A stretch of 64,000 nucleotides of DNA, taken from Tenacibaculum skagerrakense. Its GTDB lineage: Bacteria > Bacteroidota > Bacteroidia > Flavobacteriales > Flavobacteriaceae. Under the pieces are notes generated by a model. It did not search any database, had not been told where the DNA came from, and saw nothing but the letters and a program-made list of their open reading frames with translations. The stretch is taken from NCBI RefSeq assembly GCF_004345825.1, contig NZ_SLXM01000005.1:187290-251289 (forward strand), in the 5' to 3' direction. Position 1 is the stretch's first letter. Every line of letters starts with the position of its first letter. Of the stretch, positions 44,655-54,192 are shown piece after piece. Made by a program: the position numbers and the translations under genes.

Positions 44655-45950
44655 TTAGTTTTGATATTTATTAGAATATCGTTTCCAAAGTTTTGTTTGA
44701 TGTGTTTCTAAACTAATTTTCCTTCCTTGAATAAATGCTTGAGAGATTATATTTGTTCTCATGTCTAAAGCATCTCCTTCCGAAATAAATAAAGTCGCAT
44801 CTTTACCTACCTCTAATGTTCCAACTTGATTGTCGATTCCTAAAATTTTAGCAGTATTTGAGGTGATTAATTTTAAGGCTTCTTCTTTTCCTAGTCCGTA
44901 AGCAGCATACGTACCAGCATAAAAAGGTAGATTTCGTGTACTCATTCTTTCCATGTCACCTTCCATTCCTAAACCAACTACAATACCTTTGTCCGTTAAA
45001 ATTTTAGCCGTTCTATATGGTAAATCATAGTCTTCATCCTCGCTATTAGGTAATCTATGAGCTCTATTTACAATAACACTTACGTTGTTATCTTTAATTA
45101 AATCAGCAACTTTATCGGCACCTTCAGCATGTACTAAAACTAAATTATTGATGTTTAATTTTTTGAAGATATTAATAACATCGGTGATAGGCTTTTCTCC
45201 CGAAGCATGAACAAAAAGTTTCTGTTTACCATTGAGTAACTTTTCCATTGCTTCAAAAGGCAGGTTTTTTGGTGTTCTATCTCCAGCCAAATAATTCTTT
45301 GCATCTTTAATATAATTTACAATTTTATCAACTGCTTCAGGATAGGTTTTATTAGGTTTTAAACCAGCATCTTCACCAAGCCACCAGCGTCCTCTAGAAA
45401 AACTAGATGGCCAGTTAATGTGAATGGCATCATCAAATACCATAGCAGCGTCTTCCCAGTTCCAAGCATCAAACTGTACAATAGAAGATGTACCAGAAAT
45501 AGTTCCGCCTCTTGGTGTAATTTGAGCCATTAATACACCATTAGGACGCATAGTTTCTACGACTTTACTTTCTGCATTGTAAGCGATAATACTTCTAATA
45601 TGTGGTAAATAACCACCAACCTCATCAAAATCTCTAGTAGCTCTTACAGCATCAATTTCAGCTAATCCTAACGAAGTGTTTGCTGCTATAAACCCAGGAT
45701 AAACGTGTTTCCCTTTTCCGTTGATGATAGTACCTTTACGAGCAATTCTTGAGTTAGCACTACCAACAAAGTCTAGTTTACCATTAGAAAACATTATTAA
45801 AGAGTTTTCTATAACTGTACCGTTTCCTAAATGAGCAGTTGCGCCTTCAATACTAAACGCTTCTTTTTGTTTCGGAGCGGGAGTTTGTTGAGCACTAAGA
45901 TTTCCAATGAATAAGAAACCTAGCAATATGTATATAAATTGTTTTTTCAT
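44655..45950 (-). CDS. Exported amidohydrolase-like protein without the HxH motif
   Basis: 431 residues from the ATG at 45948-45950, chosen because it begins a clean signal peptide (MKKQFIYILLGFLFIGNLSA); the longer open frame only extends into the upstream gene. It has the amidohydrolase layout with VYPGFIAANTSLG where active family members have PGxIDxHxH, so the first metal motif is lost. His residues in LFVHASGEKP and LVHAEGADK remain, and the C-terminal composite domain LGIDNQVGTLEVGKDATLF is intact. Activity is doubtful. It follows the larger amidohydrolase by 19 bp in one operon. Confidence 0.85.
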   Translation of the reverse strand: MKKQFIYILLGFLFIGNLSAQQTPAPKQKEAFSIEGATAHLGNGTVIENSLIMFSNGKLDFVGSANSRIARKGTIINGKGKHVYPGFIAANTSLGLAEIDAVRATRDFDEVGGYLPHIRSIIAYNAESKVVETMRPNGVLMAQITPRGGTISGTSSIVQFDAWNWEDAAMVFDDAIHINWPSSFSRGRWWLGEDAGLKPNKTYPEAVDKIVNYIKDAKNYLAGDRTPKNLPFEAMEKLLNGKQKLFVHASGEKPITDVINIFKKLNINNLVLVHAEGADKVADLIKDNNVSVIVNRAHRLPNSEDEDYDLPYRTAKILTDKGIVVGLGMEGDMERMSTRNLPFYAGTYAAYGLGKEEALKLITSNTAKILGIDNQVGTLEVGKDATLFISEGDALDMRTNIISQAFIQGRKISLETHQTKLWKRYSNKYQN

Positions 45951-45969
45951 TTTGTTTCGTTTTAAGTTC

Positions 45970-48918
45970 TTATTCAGTATCACAATGGAATAATTTCTTT
46001 TGCTTTTTTGAAGGAGCTTGTGTTGGTGCACCTCCAATTTTTTCCTGTAACATCATTTCAACTAGCTTAGCTTTTTCAGCTTTAATAGCTTTACGTTTTT
46101 CAATATCCTTTTCAATATCAAAATAAATAGCACCGTCAATTATAGTTTTTTCAGCCTTACTGTATATAGATAACGGATTATCACTCCAAAGTACTACATC
46201 TGCATCTTTTCCTTCTTTAATACTTCCCGTACGATTGTCTAAGTGTAATAATTTAGCAGGATTGATAGTAACTGTTTCCCAAGCTTCTTGTTCTGTTAAA
46301 CCACCATATTTTATCGTTTTAGCAGCTTCTTGATTTAATCTTCTTGACATTTCAGCATCATCAGAATTGATTGCTACCGTAACTCCTTGATTGTGCATAA
46401 TAGCAGCATTATAAGGAATAGCATCATTAACTTCATATTTATAAGCCCACCAATCTGCAAAAGTAGAACCGCCAACACCATGTTTCTTCATTTTATCAGC
46501 CAGTTTATAACCTTCTAAAATGTGTGTAAACGTGTTTACATTAAAGTCGAATTGTTCTGCAACTTTCATAAGCATGTTAATTTCAGATTGGATATATGAG
46601 TGACAAGTAATAAAACGTTCTTTATTGATGATTTCTACCAATGTTTCTAACTCGATATCTTTTCTATATGGTTGTCCGCTTTTTTTCTTAGCATCGTATT
46701 CTTTTGCACGTTGAAAGTAATCAATAAATACTTGCTCAACACCCATTCTAGTTTGTGGAAAACGAATCGTTTGACGGTCTCCCCAGTTAGATTGTTTTAC
46801 GTTTTCACCCAAAGCAAATTTGATAAACTTAGGAGAGTTGTCATAAATCATATTTTCAGCATTTTCTCCCCATTTAAGTTTGATAATAGCTGAACGACCA
46901 CCAATTGGGTTTGCAGAACCATGTAAAATTTGAATAGAAGTTACACCTCCAGCAATATTTCTATAAATATTAATATCATCAGGATCAACAACATCTTCTA
47001 TGGTAACTTCTGCTGTTGAGTTGTGCCCAGATTCATTTACAGCCGATGTTGCAATATGTGAATGCTCATCAATAATTCCTGCTGTTAAGTATTTTCCTGT
47101 TCCGTCTATTACTTTAGCACTTCTAGCTGATAAGTTTTTTCCTATTTTACTAATTTTTCCGTCTTTTATTAATACATCTGTACCTGTTAAAACTTGCTTG
47201 TTTTCACTTGTCCAAACAGTTGTATTTTTAATTAAAATAGTTTGTTGTACTGGTTTAGTAGTATTTCCAAAACCGATATTTGGGTATGTTACAGCTACAA
47301 CTTCTGGAGTTTTATCATCTGATTTCTTTTTAGATTTCTTATCATCCGATTTCTTTACTTGCTTTGAAGCATTCCATGTAATGTCGTTTCCATAATGATC
47401 AGTTCCGGTTCCTTTCACACCATTTAAATCATTAACAACAGTACCAACTAAACGAATAAATTTACCGTTATCATTAATTGCTAATTGGATCCATCCGTCT
47501 TTAAATGAAAAAGTAGATTTTAATTTTTTATCCCCTAATTTAACTTCACCTTTTTGTTTATCTCCTTCACCAGAAATTGTTAATTCATATGAATTTCCAT
47601 TAACACTTACCATGTAAGTTCCTTCTAAGCTAGGAATGGTCATATCATTGATAATGTTTTTACTTCCTTGTACCCAGTTTTCATGAACAGTGGTTTTATC
47701 GTCAAAAATATCACCTGAAGTAATTAAAAAGTTAGCATAACTTCCAGTGCTTAAGTTTCCAATTTTAGTATTATTTAAAATTGAAGCAGGAGTTGTAGTA
47801 AGCGCCTCTAAAGCTTTCGTTTTATCTAAACCATACTGAATTGCTTTTTGTAAATTTTTACTAAAATCTTTTACTGATTTCAACTTGTGAGTTGTTAGAG
47901 CAAAATTTACATTGTTTTTAGCAAGCATAGCAGGGTTAGAAGGTTCTTGATTCCATTTACGCATATCATGTAATGAAATTACTTCTGCTAAGAATTTATC
48001 GCTTACATCATAGGCTTTTCTGAAGTCGATAGGAATGATAAAAGTAGCATTCGTTTTTTTAATATCTTGAATTCTTTCAAATTCATCACCACCACCTAAA
48101 ATAGTATATTGTATACCAAACTCGTCTCCAACTTTATCTGCTCTTAAGGCGTTAATAGCATCTCCAGCATTGAAAATTTGTGGTAAGTCTTTATTCTTGT
48201 TAATAGCTTCTAAGGATAAGTCAGAATTCTTAGAGTTTCCTTTACCATACCAATCTGCATCCATGTAAGCTTGTCTTATCAATGCCATAGCTCCCATTCT
48301 TGAAGTAGGATAAGATTGACCAGAAGCATTACTTTTTGAAAATGATAAATGATTCGTAGTTTTTTGTTCTAAAACTCGGTAAGCATTTGTAGCATCTGAA
48401 TTTAAAGCAACTAAAATTCCATTACCTTGCATGATACCATCTTCCAAATGAGAATTTACAACACCAAATCCAGCATCAATTAATTCTTTTGCTTTTTTAG
48501 CATCAAATGAAAAAGACGTTAAAGGATCTGTTTCTGGTCTGATATGATCATTCCAATAATATCCTTTTCGGTTTGCATCGTATTGTGGACCTCTGTCACC
48601 ACCCGGACTTCTTTTAACAGGAGCTATTCCAAAACTTGAATACACATCAATAAATGAAGGATAAATATATTTTCCTTTTACATCAACGATTTTCGCTTCT
48701 TTTGGAATAGTAACATTTTTACCAACATTAACAACTTTACCGTCTTTAATTAATAAAGTTCCTTTGTTTATCTTACTAGTTGGAGTTACATAAATAGTTG
48801 CATTGGTAAAAGCAACTGTAGTGTTTTGAATTGTTTTCACTCCTGTATTCGTAGGAAAGTATTCTTGAGAGAAACTTATTGATACACAGAAGAGAAATAG
48901 TAGTACTATTTTTTTCAT
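45970..48918 (-). CDS. Exported double amidohydrolase, only C-terminal unit with metal motif
   Basis: 982 residues with a signal peptide (1-17, ending SISFSQ). The first unit (about 25-430) reads YIYPSFIDVYSSFG where HxH is expected and so appears inactive. A beta-rich spacer (about 430-540) and a lysine-rich linker (DDKKSKKKSDDK) follow. The second unit (about 550-960) has the full set: GIIDEHSHIATSA, CHSYIQSEI, FTHILEGYKLADKM and INSDDAEMSRRL, then LDNRTGSIKEGKDADVVLW. Family members hydrolyse cyclic amides or peptide-like bonds; the substrate is unknown. It is first in the operon with the smaller amidohydrolase, and a 20-bp hairpin covers its start codon. Confidence 0.87.
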   Translation of the reverse strand: MKKIVLLFLFCVSISFSQEYFPTNTGVKTIQNTTVAFTNATIYVTPTSKINKGTLLIKDGKVVNVGKNVTIPKEAKIVDVKGKYIYPSFIDVYSSFGIAPVKRSPGGDRGPQYDANRKGYYWNDHIRPETDPLTSFSFDAKKAKELIDAGFGVVNSHLEDGIMQGNGILVALNSDATNAYRVLEQKTTNHLSFSKSNASGQSYPTSRMGAMALIRQAYMDADWYGKGNSKNSDLSLEAINKNKDLPQIFNAGDAINALRADKVGDEFGIQYTILGGGDEFERIQDIKKTNATFIIPIDFRKAYDVSDKFLAEVISLHDMRKWNQEPSNPAMLAKNNVNFALTTHKLKSVKDFSKNLQKAIQYGLDKTKALEALTTTPASILNNTKIGNLSTGSYANFLITSGDIFDDKTTVHENWVQGSKNIINDMTIPSLEGTYMVSVNGNSYELTISGEGDKQKGEVKLGDKKLKSTFSFKDGWIQLAINDNGKFIRLVGTVVNDLNGVKGTGTDHYGNDITWNASKQVKKSDDKKSKKKSDDKTPEVVAVTYPNIGFGNTTKPVQQTILIKNTTVWTSENKQVLTGTDVLIKDGKISKIGKNLSARSAKVIDGTGKYLTAGIIDEHSHIATSAVNESGHNSTAEVTIEDVVDPDDINIYRNIAGGVTSIQILHGSANPIGGRSAIIKLKWGENAENMIYDNSPKFIKFALGENVKQSNWGDRQTIRFPQTRMGVEQVFIDYFQRAKEYDAKKKSGQPYRKDIELETLVEIINKERFITCHSYIQSEINMLMKVAEQFDFNVNTFTHILEGYKLADKMKKHGVGGSTFADWWAYKYEVNDAIPYNAAIMHNQGVTVAINSDDAEMSRRLNQEAAKTIKYGGLTEQEAWETVTINPAKLLHLDNRTGSIKEGKDADVVLWSDNPLSIYSKAEKTIIDGAIYFDIEKDIEKRKAIKAEKAKLVEMMLQEKIGGAPTQAPSKKQKKLFHCDTE

Positions 48919-48975
48919 TGTAGAATTAATTGATTGAAATAACGACTAAAAATATTCAATTAATTCCACAATGAA
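48914..48975 (-). promoter_or_regulatory. 20-bp hairpin covering the start codon of the double amidohydrolase
   Basis: The arms 48914-48933 and 48956-48975 are complementary at 19 of 20 positions; the remaining pair is G-U in the minus-strand RNA. The loop is 22 nt. The ATG (48918-48916) lies inside the 3' arm. No T-run follows on the minus strand (an A-run does), so it is not an ordinary terminator of the upstream gene. Control of translation by hiding the start codon is inferred. Confidence 0.65.
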
Positions 48976-48999
48976 TTTCCTTTAACATAAAATTAAGAA

Positions 49000-50040
49000 T
49001 TAAGGAATGCTCAATTTGGCTATTTTCTCATTACCTGATAGCCAAGCGGTATTTTTATCTATGAATTGAATTGAGTAAAAGCCTTCATCAGAAAGTTTCT
49101 TCCAAGATTTTCCAGCATCATTAGAAAATGATATTCCTGTTTTTCCTACTGCAAAAATTTCTTTTCCATCACCTTCAGGAACATATTGTACACAACTTTT
49201 GTAATTTGGGTTTTCATTGTCTGCAATTAGTTGCCAAGTTTTACCTCCATCAGTAGTAATGGCTTTGTTTTTACAATTGTCATTCGGTTTAGAATAATCG
49301 CCACCGATAATTATCCCATTATTCTCATCATAAAAATCAATAGAATAAATGCCTTGAGGACCATTGCCTTGCACAATAGGAGTAGTATAGATTTCCCAAG
49401 TTTTTCCCTTATCCGAAGATTTCAGTACTCTAGCTTTTTTTCCTCCAGAGGCAATCCAAACTATATTATTAATAATTTTAATATTTGTGTTACTGGCTGC
49501 AAAGAAAGCTTCACCTTCTTCGAATTTAGGAAGTTGTTCACAAGAAATTTTTGTCCAAGTATTCCCTCCATCATTTGTAGTAATTATAGACGGACAGTCA
49601 CTTGTTGGATCACCAACTGCAATTCCATCAATTCCATTGCTAAAAAACTTCATGGAATCATAAAATACCTTTTCGTTATTTTCTGTATATACTATTTTCT
49701 GGGTATCATCAATTTTATATAAGAGAGCCGGATTAGCAATAGAAAGTGCAAACAAAGCGTTTTTTGTTTTTGAAATACTTCTGAAATGTGGTTTTATAGA
49801 ATCATGAAAAGTAAGGGTATTAATATTCCATGTATTTCCTCCATCTGTTGTAGTTCCAATTCTTCCATTTGAGCCGGCAAAATATAAAGTGTCTTTATTT
49901 TTAGCATAAATAGCTCGTATGCTAGTACTATCAATCTTGTATGTTTTAACACTTATGGTGTTAATTTCTCTAGGTGTAAAGTTTTCTTTACATGAGGTGA
50001 AAAAAAAGGATAATGAAATAATTGTAAGGTAACGTTTCAT
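49000..50040 (-). CDS. BNR/Asp-box repeat lipoprotein (beta-propeller)
   Basis: 346 residues from the ATG at 50038-50040, chosen because it begins a lipoprotein signal (SFFFTSCKE). Four or more Asp-box motifs of the type SxDxGxTW occur (TTDGGNTW, TNDGGNTW, SSDKGKTW, TTDGGKTW, SNDAGKSW), each on a turn of a predicted propeller. Such proteins include sialidases and the photosystem-assembly YCF48 type; no sialidase arginine triad is evident, so the function is open. The gene is divergent from the patatin gene and ends 25 bp before the hairpin at the next gene. Confidence 0.8.
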   Translation of the reverse strand: MKRYLTIISLSFFFTSCKENFTPREINTISVKTYKIDSTSIRAIYAKNKDTLYFAGSNGRIGTTTDGGNTWNINTLTFHDSIKPHFRSISKTKNALFALSIANPALLYKIDDTQKIVYTENNEKVFYDSMKFFSNGIDGIAVGDPTSDCPSIITTNDGGNTWTKISCEQLPKFEEGEAFFAASNTNIKIINNIVWIASGGKKARVLKSSDKGKTWEIYTTPIVQGNGPQGIYSIDFYDENNGIIIGGDYSKPNDNCKNKAITTDGGKTWQLIADNENPNYKSCVQYVPEGDGKEIFAVGKTGISFSNDAGKSWKKLSDEGFYSIQFIDKNTAWLSGNEKIAKLSIP

Positions 50041-50090
50041 TTTTTGTCTATTTTTATGCAACTAAAAATAGAGAAAATCATTTCATATTT

Positions 50091-51032
50091 ATGAAGAAAG
50101 CACTAGTAATTTCTGGAGGTGGTAGTAAAGGCGCATTTGCGGGTGGTGTTGTTGAGTTTTTAATGAAGGAAAAAAAGAAGGATTATGATTTATTTTTAGG
50201 TACTTCTACGGGTAGTTTAATGGTATCTCATTTGGCTGTTGGTATGGTAGATGAATTAAAAGTCTTATACACCAATGTTGATCAGCGAAATATTTTTAGT
50301 AATAATCCATTCAGAATAAAGAATGTTCACGGAGTAAAAGTAGTCTCAATCCGACATAGAAATACCTTTTGGAATTTTTTAAACGGAAGAAAGACTTTTG
50401 GTGAGAGTAAGAATTTGCTAAAACTTATTAGGGCTAATATTACCCATAAAATGTATGATATCATTAGAGAACAGAATAAGGATGTAGTTGTAACGGTTTC
50501 TAATTTAACAGCCAATGAGATTGAATACAAATCGATATTAGATTATAGTTACGATGATTTTTGTGATTGGATTTGGGGTTCTTGTAATTATGTTCCTTTT
50601 ATGAGTCTGTTAGAAAAGAATTCATGTCAGTATGCAGATGGAGGTTTTGGGTGTTTAGTTCCTATTAGAGAAGCTATAGACAGAGGCGCAAAAGAAGTAG
50701 ATGCTATTATTTTAGAAACAGAAGTGAATCAAATTAATAGAATACCTGCTAAAAATCCATTTTCGTTAATGTTAGATGTTTTTGGTTTTATGTTAGAACA
50801 TGTGGAAAAACATAATGTTACCATAGGAAAATTATCTGCAAAATATCAAGATGTTAAATTAAATCTATATTACACACCTACAGTTTTAACTACCAATTCA
50901 TTAGTGTTTGATAAAAAACAAATGTCTTCTTGGTGGTTACAAGGTTATGAGTATGCTAAAATGAAAGATTTATCACTTATGAATGATTTTAGACCAGAAT
51001 TAATAGACAAAAAAACTAAAGATGCTTCATGA
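50091..51032 (+). CDS. Patatin-like phospholipase
   Basis: 313 residues. The oxyanion loop GGGSKGAFAGG (9-19), the nucleophile elbow GTSTG with Ser39 and the dyad Asp183 in YADGGFG are all present, so a Ser-Asp lipid acyl hydrolase is expected. There is no signal peptide, so it is probably cytosolic or membrane-associated. It overlaps the DUF72 gene by 4 bp, giving translational coupling. Confidence 0.92.
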   Translation: MKKALVISGGGSKGAFAGGVVEFLMKEKKKDYDLFLGTSTGSLMVSHLAVGMVDELKVLYTNVDQRNIFSNNPFRIKNVHGVKVVSIRHRNTFWNFLNGRKTFGESKNLLKLIRANITHKMYDIIREQNKDVVVTVSNLTANEIEYKSILDYSYDDFCDWIWGSCNYVPFMSLLEKNSCQYADGGFGCLVPIREAIDRGAKEVDAIILETEVNQINRIPAKNPFSLMLDVFGFMLEHVEKHNVTIGKLSAKYQDVKLNLYYTPTVLTTNSLVFDKKQMSSWWLQGYEYAKMKDLSLMNDFRPELIDKKTKDAS

Positions 51033-51916
51033 AGTTTGGAAAAGTAGCACATCCAGAGTTAATAGATTTTTCGTTTCCTGAAACTCATAAGGATACTGTT
51101 AAACTATTGTCTAATTTGGATAAATCTGAACATTTATCTGTTTATGTGGGATGCGCAAAATGGAATAAAGCCGATTTAAAAGGTTTTTATCCAAGAGGTA
51201 CTAAAGATGAATTGGTATATTATTCTAGTCAATTTAATTCTATTGAATTAAATGCAACTTTCTATAGACAATTTCCGCCAGAACAGTTTGAGAAATGGAA
51301 AAGTAAAACGCCAGATGGTTTCAAGTTTTTTCCAAAGTTAACCCAAGAAATTAGTCATTGGAAGCGTCTACAAGAAGTTGCTGATGCCGTAAATTACTAC
51401 CTGGATGCAGCGACTAGATTAGAGGAGAAGCTAGGAACTATATTCTTACAATTACATGCTAATTTTGGACCTAAAAACTTTGATAGACTTCAAAATTTTG
51501 TGGAAAGCTGGCCAAAAGATATTCCTCTAACAGTTGAGTGTAGGCATACTGATTGGTTTACTGATGAAGCTATTTCTAATGAATTTTATAATTTATTAGA
51601 AGAGAATGGTGTATCCAATACAATAGTTGATACCGCAGGTAGAAGAGATATGATGCATATGCGTTTAACCAATAATGAAGCATTTATAAGGTATGTTGGA
51701 GCAAATCACAGTTCAGATTACCAACGCTTAGATGATTGGGTACTTAGATTAAAAGAATGGGTTGATGTAGGTTTACGAAACATCCACTTTTTTGTGCATC
51801 AAAATTTAGAAGTTGAATCACCACTTTTAGCGGCTTATTTTATCAAAAAACTGAATTCTAAACTAGGAATTAGTTTAAAAATTCCAAATGAAGAAGAACA
51901 GCAAAGCTTGTTTTAA
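51029..51916 (+). CDS. DUF72 domain protein
   Basis: 295 residues with the DUF72 barrel pattern: YVGCAKWNKADLKGFYP, ELVYYSSQFNSIELNATFYR, PDGFKFFPKLTQEISH and IHFFVHQNLEVESPLLAAYF. The fold is TIM-barrel-like and the function is unknown. It starts inside the end of the patatin gene (4-bp overlap) and is convergent with the small membrane protein gene, overlapping by 4 bp. Confidence 0.9.
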   Translation: MKFGKVAHPELIDFSFPETHKDTVKLLSNLDKSEHLSVYVGCAKWNKADLKGFYPRGTKDELVYYSSQFNSIELNATFYRQFPPEQFEKWKSKTPDGFKFFPKLTQEISHWKRLQEVADAVNYYLDAATRLEEKLGTIFLQLHANFGPKNFDRLQNFVESWPKDIPLTVECRHTDWFTDEAISNEFYNLLEENGVSNTIVDTAGRRDMMHMRLTNNEAFIRYVGANHSSDYQRLDDWVLRLKEWVDVGLRNIHFFVHQNLEVESPLLAAYFIKKLNSKLGISLKIPNEEEQQSLF

Positions 51917-52428
51917 TTAAGACTTTCTAATTGTTGTTTTATAGTTTCTTTTTGACTTTCAAGATTCTGTAGATCTATTTCATTAGGATGTTCTATTATT
52001 TCATAACGAATACTATTGAGAAATTTATTGCATCCATCAAAACGTTCATTAATTTTTTGATTTCTATTGATTACTTTTTGTTTCACTATTTTAATCCCTG
52101 TTAACGAGTACAAAATAATTCCGATAAGAACACAACTTGGTACAATGATGATGATTGATGCTAAAACCACTAAGAAATTAGTTAATTTATTATCAAAAAC
52201 TTCACTTGGGTCGTTGTGAAAAGCTTCATGACAATGATTGGGTCCATCAACAGGTTTAAAAGTAAAATCTATTATTTGCTCAAGTATTTTCCAATATAAA
52301 GGAACTGATTTTCTATCAGGGAAGTAATGATGGTTATAGTATCCTATTCTAGCTGAAATTGTATTGTCTGCATAACCTCCGGCAATAACATTTCTAAATT
52401 GATCCAAAGAAATAAAAAGGTTTGACAT
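51913..52428 (-). CDS. Small membrane protein of unknown function
   Basis: 171 residues. The N-terminal half has DNTISARIGYYN and WKILEQIIDFTFKPVDGPNHCHEAF, a pattern I associate with small phage-like or membrane proteins carrying a DxTISAR phrase, without a known function. One strong hydrophobic segment (about 84-110, LVVLASIIIIVPSCVLIGIILYSL) is followed by a charged C-terminal helix (about 118-171). It is convergent with the DUF72 gene. No other phage genes are near. Confidence 0.6.
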   Translation of the reverse strand: MSNLFISLDQFRNVIAGGYADNTISARIGYYNHHYFPDRKSVPLYWKILEQIIDFTFKPVDGPNHCHEAFHNDPSEVFDNKLTNFLVVLASIIIIVPSCVLIGIILYSLTGIKIVKQKVINRNQKINERFDGCNKFLNSIRYEIIEHPNEIDLQNLESQKETIKQQLESLN

Positions 52429-52507
52429 GTATTTCCATATAGCAGATTTATTGGTAATAATTTGTAGTTATTTTTTTGTCTTCTTTCAAAGATAATAATT
52501 GAAGCAT

Positions 52508-52537
52508 AAAAAAAACTACCTAAATCTAGGTAGTTTT
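52508..52537 (-). terminator. Terminator of the S41 protease gene
   Basis: AAAACTACCTA and TAGGTAGTTTT form an 11-bp stem with a 4-nt loop; on the minus strand extra T bases follow. Confidence 0.85.
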
Positions 52538-52568
52538 ATAAGTTAGTAAAGCTATTTTAGAAATAAGC

Positions 52569-54029
52569 TTACTTGAATTGTATATACATATTATTGTAAT
52601 CTAAATTCTTCATGTTTGAATTCCAAATAGGCTTTTCAACTTCACTAGTAAATGAAAAATTAGTTCCTCTAGCTCCAGTTGTTATGTATTGAATAGTTCT
52701 TTCTAATAAAGGTTCTGTAGGATCTCCTAAAACACCAAGATTACTATTATCTTCAGCAATTTGAACTTCTGCGGTAAAACCATTAGGTTCGTTTTGTCCA
52801 TCTCTATTTTGAATTTCTAATACAATTGGTTGCATAGCCCAAGTATGAGAAGCATTAAAATTTGGTCCGTTTCTAGTGTAATCATCAGAATCGTATAACG
52901 TAATAGATGCAACTTGCTTTCCTACAGTTTCTGTTCCAACCAATTTCACATCTATGTAAGGTCTTAAACAGTTAATAATTAATTCTGAAGCTGAAGCAGT
53001 TTGTTCACTAACAATTATATAAACTGTGCTTAGGTTTAAACTATTTATGGTTTCGTCTAGAATAGTATTACCGTTACTGTCTTTTTTTACAATTCTATCA
53101 GTAAAACGATCTATGAAATTATCAGCACTAAAATTAGCCATTACTTTTTCGTTCCAAATTTTATTGGCAAAAACTTCACCGTTAAACTGACCAGTAATCA
53201 TACTTGATAAGTACACTGCTGATGCAACTGATCCTCCACCATTATATCGTAAATCTAAAACTAAATCGGTGATACCACCTGTTTGAAAATTGGCAAAAGC
53301 TTGATTCAACTCATCATCAAAATCAGAAGCAAATTGATTGTACATTAAATATCCAATTCTATTAGCTCCTTCGTTAATAATAGTAGCAACTTTAATTGGG
53401 TTTTCGGTAACTTCCGATTTTACTATGTTAATTATTGTTCCATTTGTAGTTGGATTTCCACCATTATAATCTGCTAAACTTACTGTAAAGTTATTAGGTT
53501 CAAATAATTGACTTACATTACCAGTTGTAATTTGTGTTCCGTTTACTTCAGAAATAATCATTCCTCGAGTAATTCCTTTTATATCAGCATCTGATCCTGT
53601 TACTACATCTCTAACTACCACATAAGCATTACCAGAATTATCAGCATACGGAATAGCTACTAACTTTAAACCACTTGTTAATCTAATTCCTTGAAAAGAG
53701 TTTTCTAAGGCAATGTAATCGCTTGTAATCCATGAAAAAACTCTATTTGGATCTTTTGGAAATTCATTAGGATACGATAGTAAACTATTAAAAAGTTCAT
53801 CAGGCGTTCCAGTTCCACTTAAATAACTGTTTAATTGTTCTCTAGTAGAAAATCTATTATCTGATAAATCAGGAATAATTCCCTGCCACTTATAATAAGC
53901 ATTCATACCTCCCCATACAAAATCATTGATTTCAATATCTTGAGGAATGTCTTCTGTTTTAGAACAACTAGCAAGAGTTACTGTAAAAACAATTAAAAAA
54001 AGATTTTTAAGCTGGAAATATTTCTTCAT
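52569..54029 (-). CDS. S41 family C-terminal-processing-type protease, lipoprotein
   Basis: 486 residues with a lipobox (TLASCSKTED, Cys about 22). After an N-terminal helical part there is a PDZ-like region (about 115-215, with DIKGITRGMIISEVNG) and the S41 core with LVLDLRYNGGGSVASAVYLSSM and YIIVSEQTASASELIINCLRP, the latter carrying the nucleophile Ser. A Lys from the following GTETVGKQVASI is the likely general base. Such proteases process or degrade envelope proteins. It is divergent from the ECF sigma operon. Confidence 0.9.
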   Translation of the reverse strand: MKKYFQLKNLFLIVFTVTLASCSKTEDIPQDIEINDFVWGGMNAYYKWQGIIPDLSDNRFSTREQLNSYLSGTGTPDELFNSLLSYPNEFPKDPNRVFSWITSDYIALENSFQGIRLTSGLKLVAIPYADNSGNAYVVVRDVVTGSDADIKGITRGMIISEVNGTQITTGNVSQLFEPNNFTVSLADYNGGNPTTNGTIINIVKSEVTENPIKVATIINEGANRIGYLMYNQFASDFDDELNQAFANFQTGGITDLVLDLRYNGGGSVASAVYLSSMITGQFNGEVFANKIWNEKVMANFSADNFIDRFTDRIVKKDSNGNTILDETINSLNLSTVYIIVSEQTASASELIINCLRPYIDVKLVGTETVGKQVASITLYDSDDYTRNGPNFNASHTWAMQPIVLEIQNRDGQNEPNGFTAEVQIAEDNSNLGVLGDPTEPLLERTIQYITTGARGTNFSFTSEVEKPIWNSNMKNLDYNNMYIQFK

Positions 54030-54095
54030 CTGATCAGGTTTAATCCAAGTAATAACGCAATTTATGCAAAACTTAGTATTTTTTTTAACTTTCTT

Positions 54096-54121
54096 TGTAA
54101 CAAAATAAATTCTACCTCGTC
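54096..54121 (+). promoter_or_regulatory. ECF-type promoter candidate for the sigma operon
   Basis: TGTAAC (54096-54101) and CGTC (54118-54121) are separated by 16 bp. This spacing and these words resemble ECF sigma promoters (AAC-type -35 and CGTC -10), suggesting that the sigma factor drives its own operon. About 70 bp to the ATG. Confidence 0.45.
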
Positions 54122-54192
54122 GTAAGGGTGTAATATTGATAATTAAGACGTAAAATAAATCAATAAATTACAACTAACTCAATTACCAAACA

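Noticed and set aside
48914..48975. The start-codon hairpin as a terminator of the BNR lipoprotein gene
   Set aside because: No T-run follows on the minus strand and the stem is AT-rich and overlaps the next coding start.
49231..49722. 163-residue plus-strand frame inside the BNR lipoprotein gene
   Set aside because: It is the complement of Asp-box repeats and has no recognisable feature of its own.
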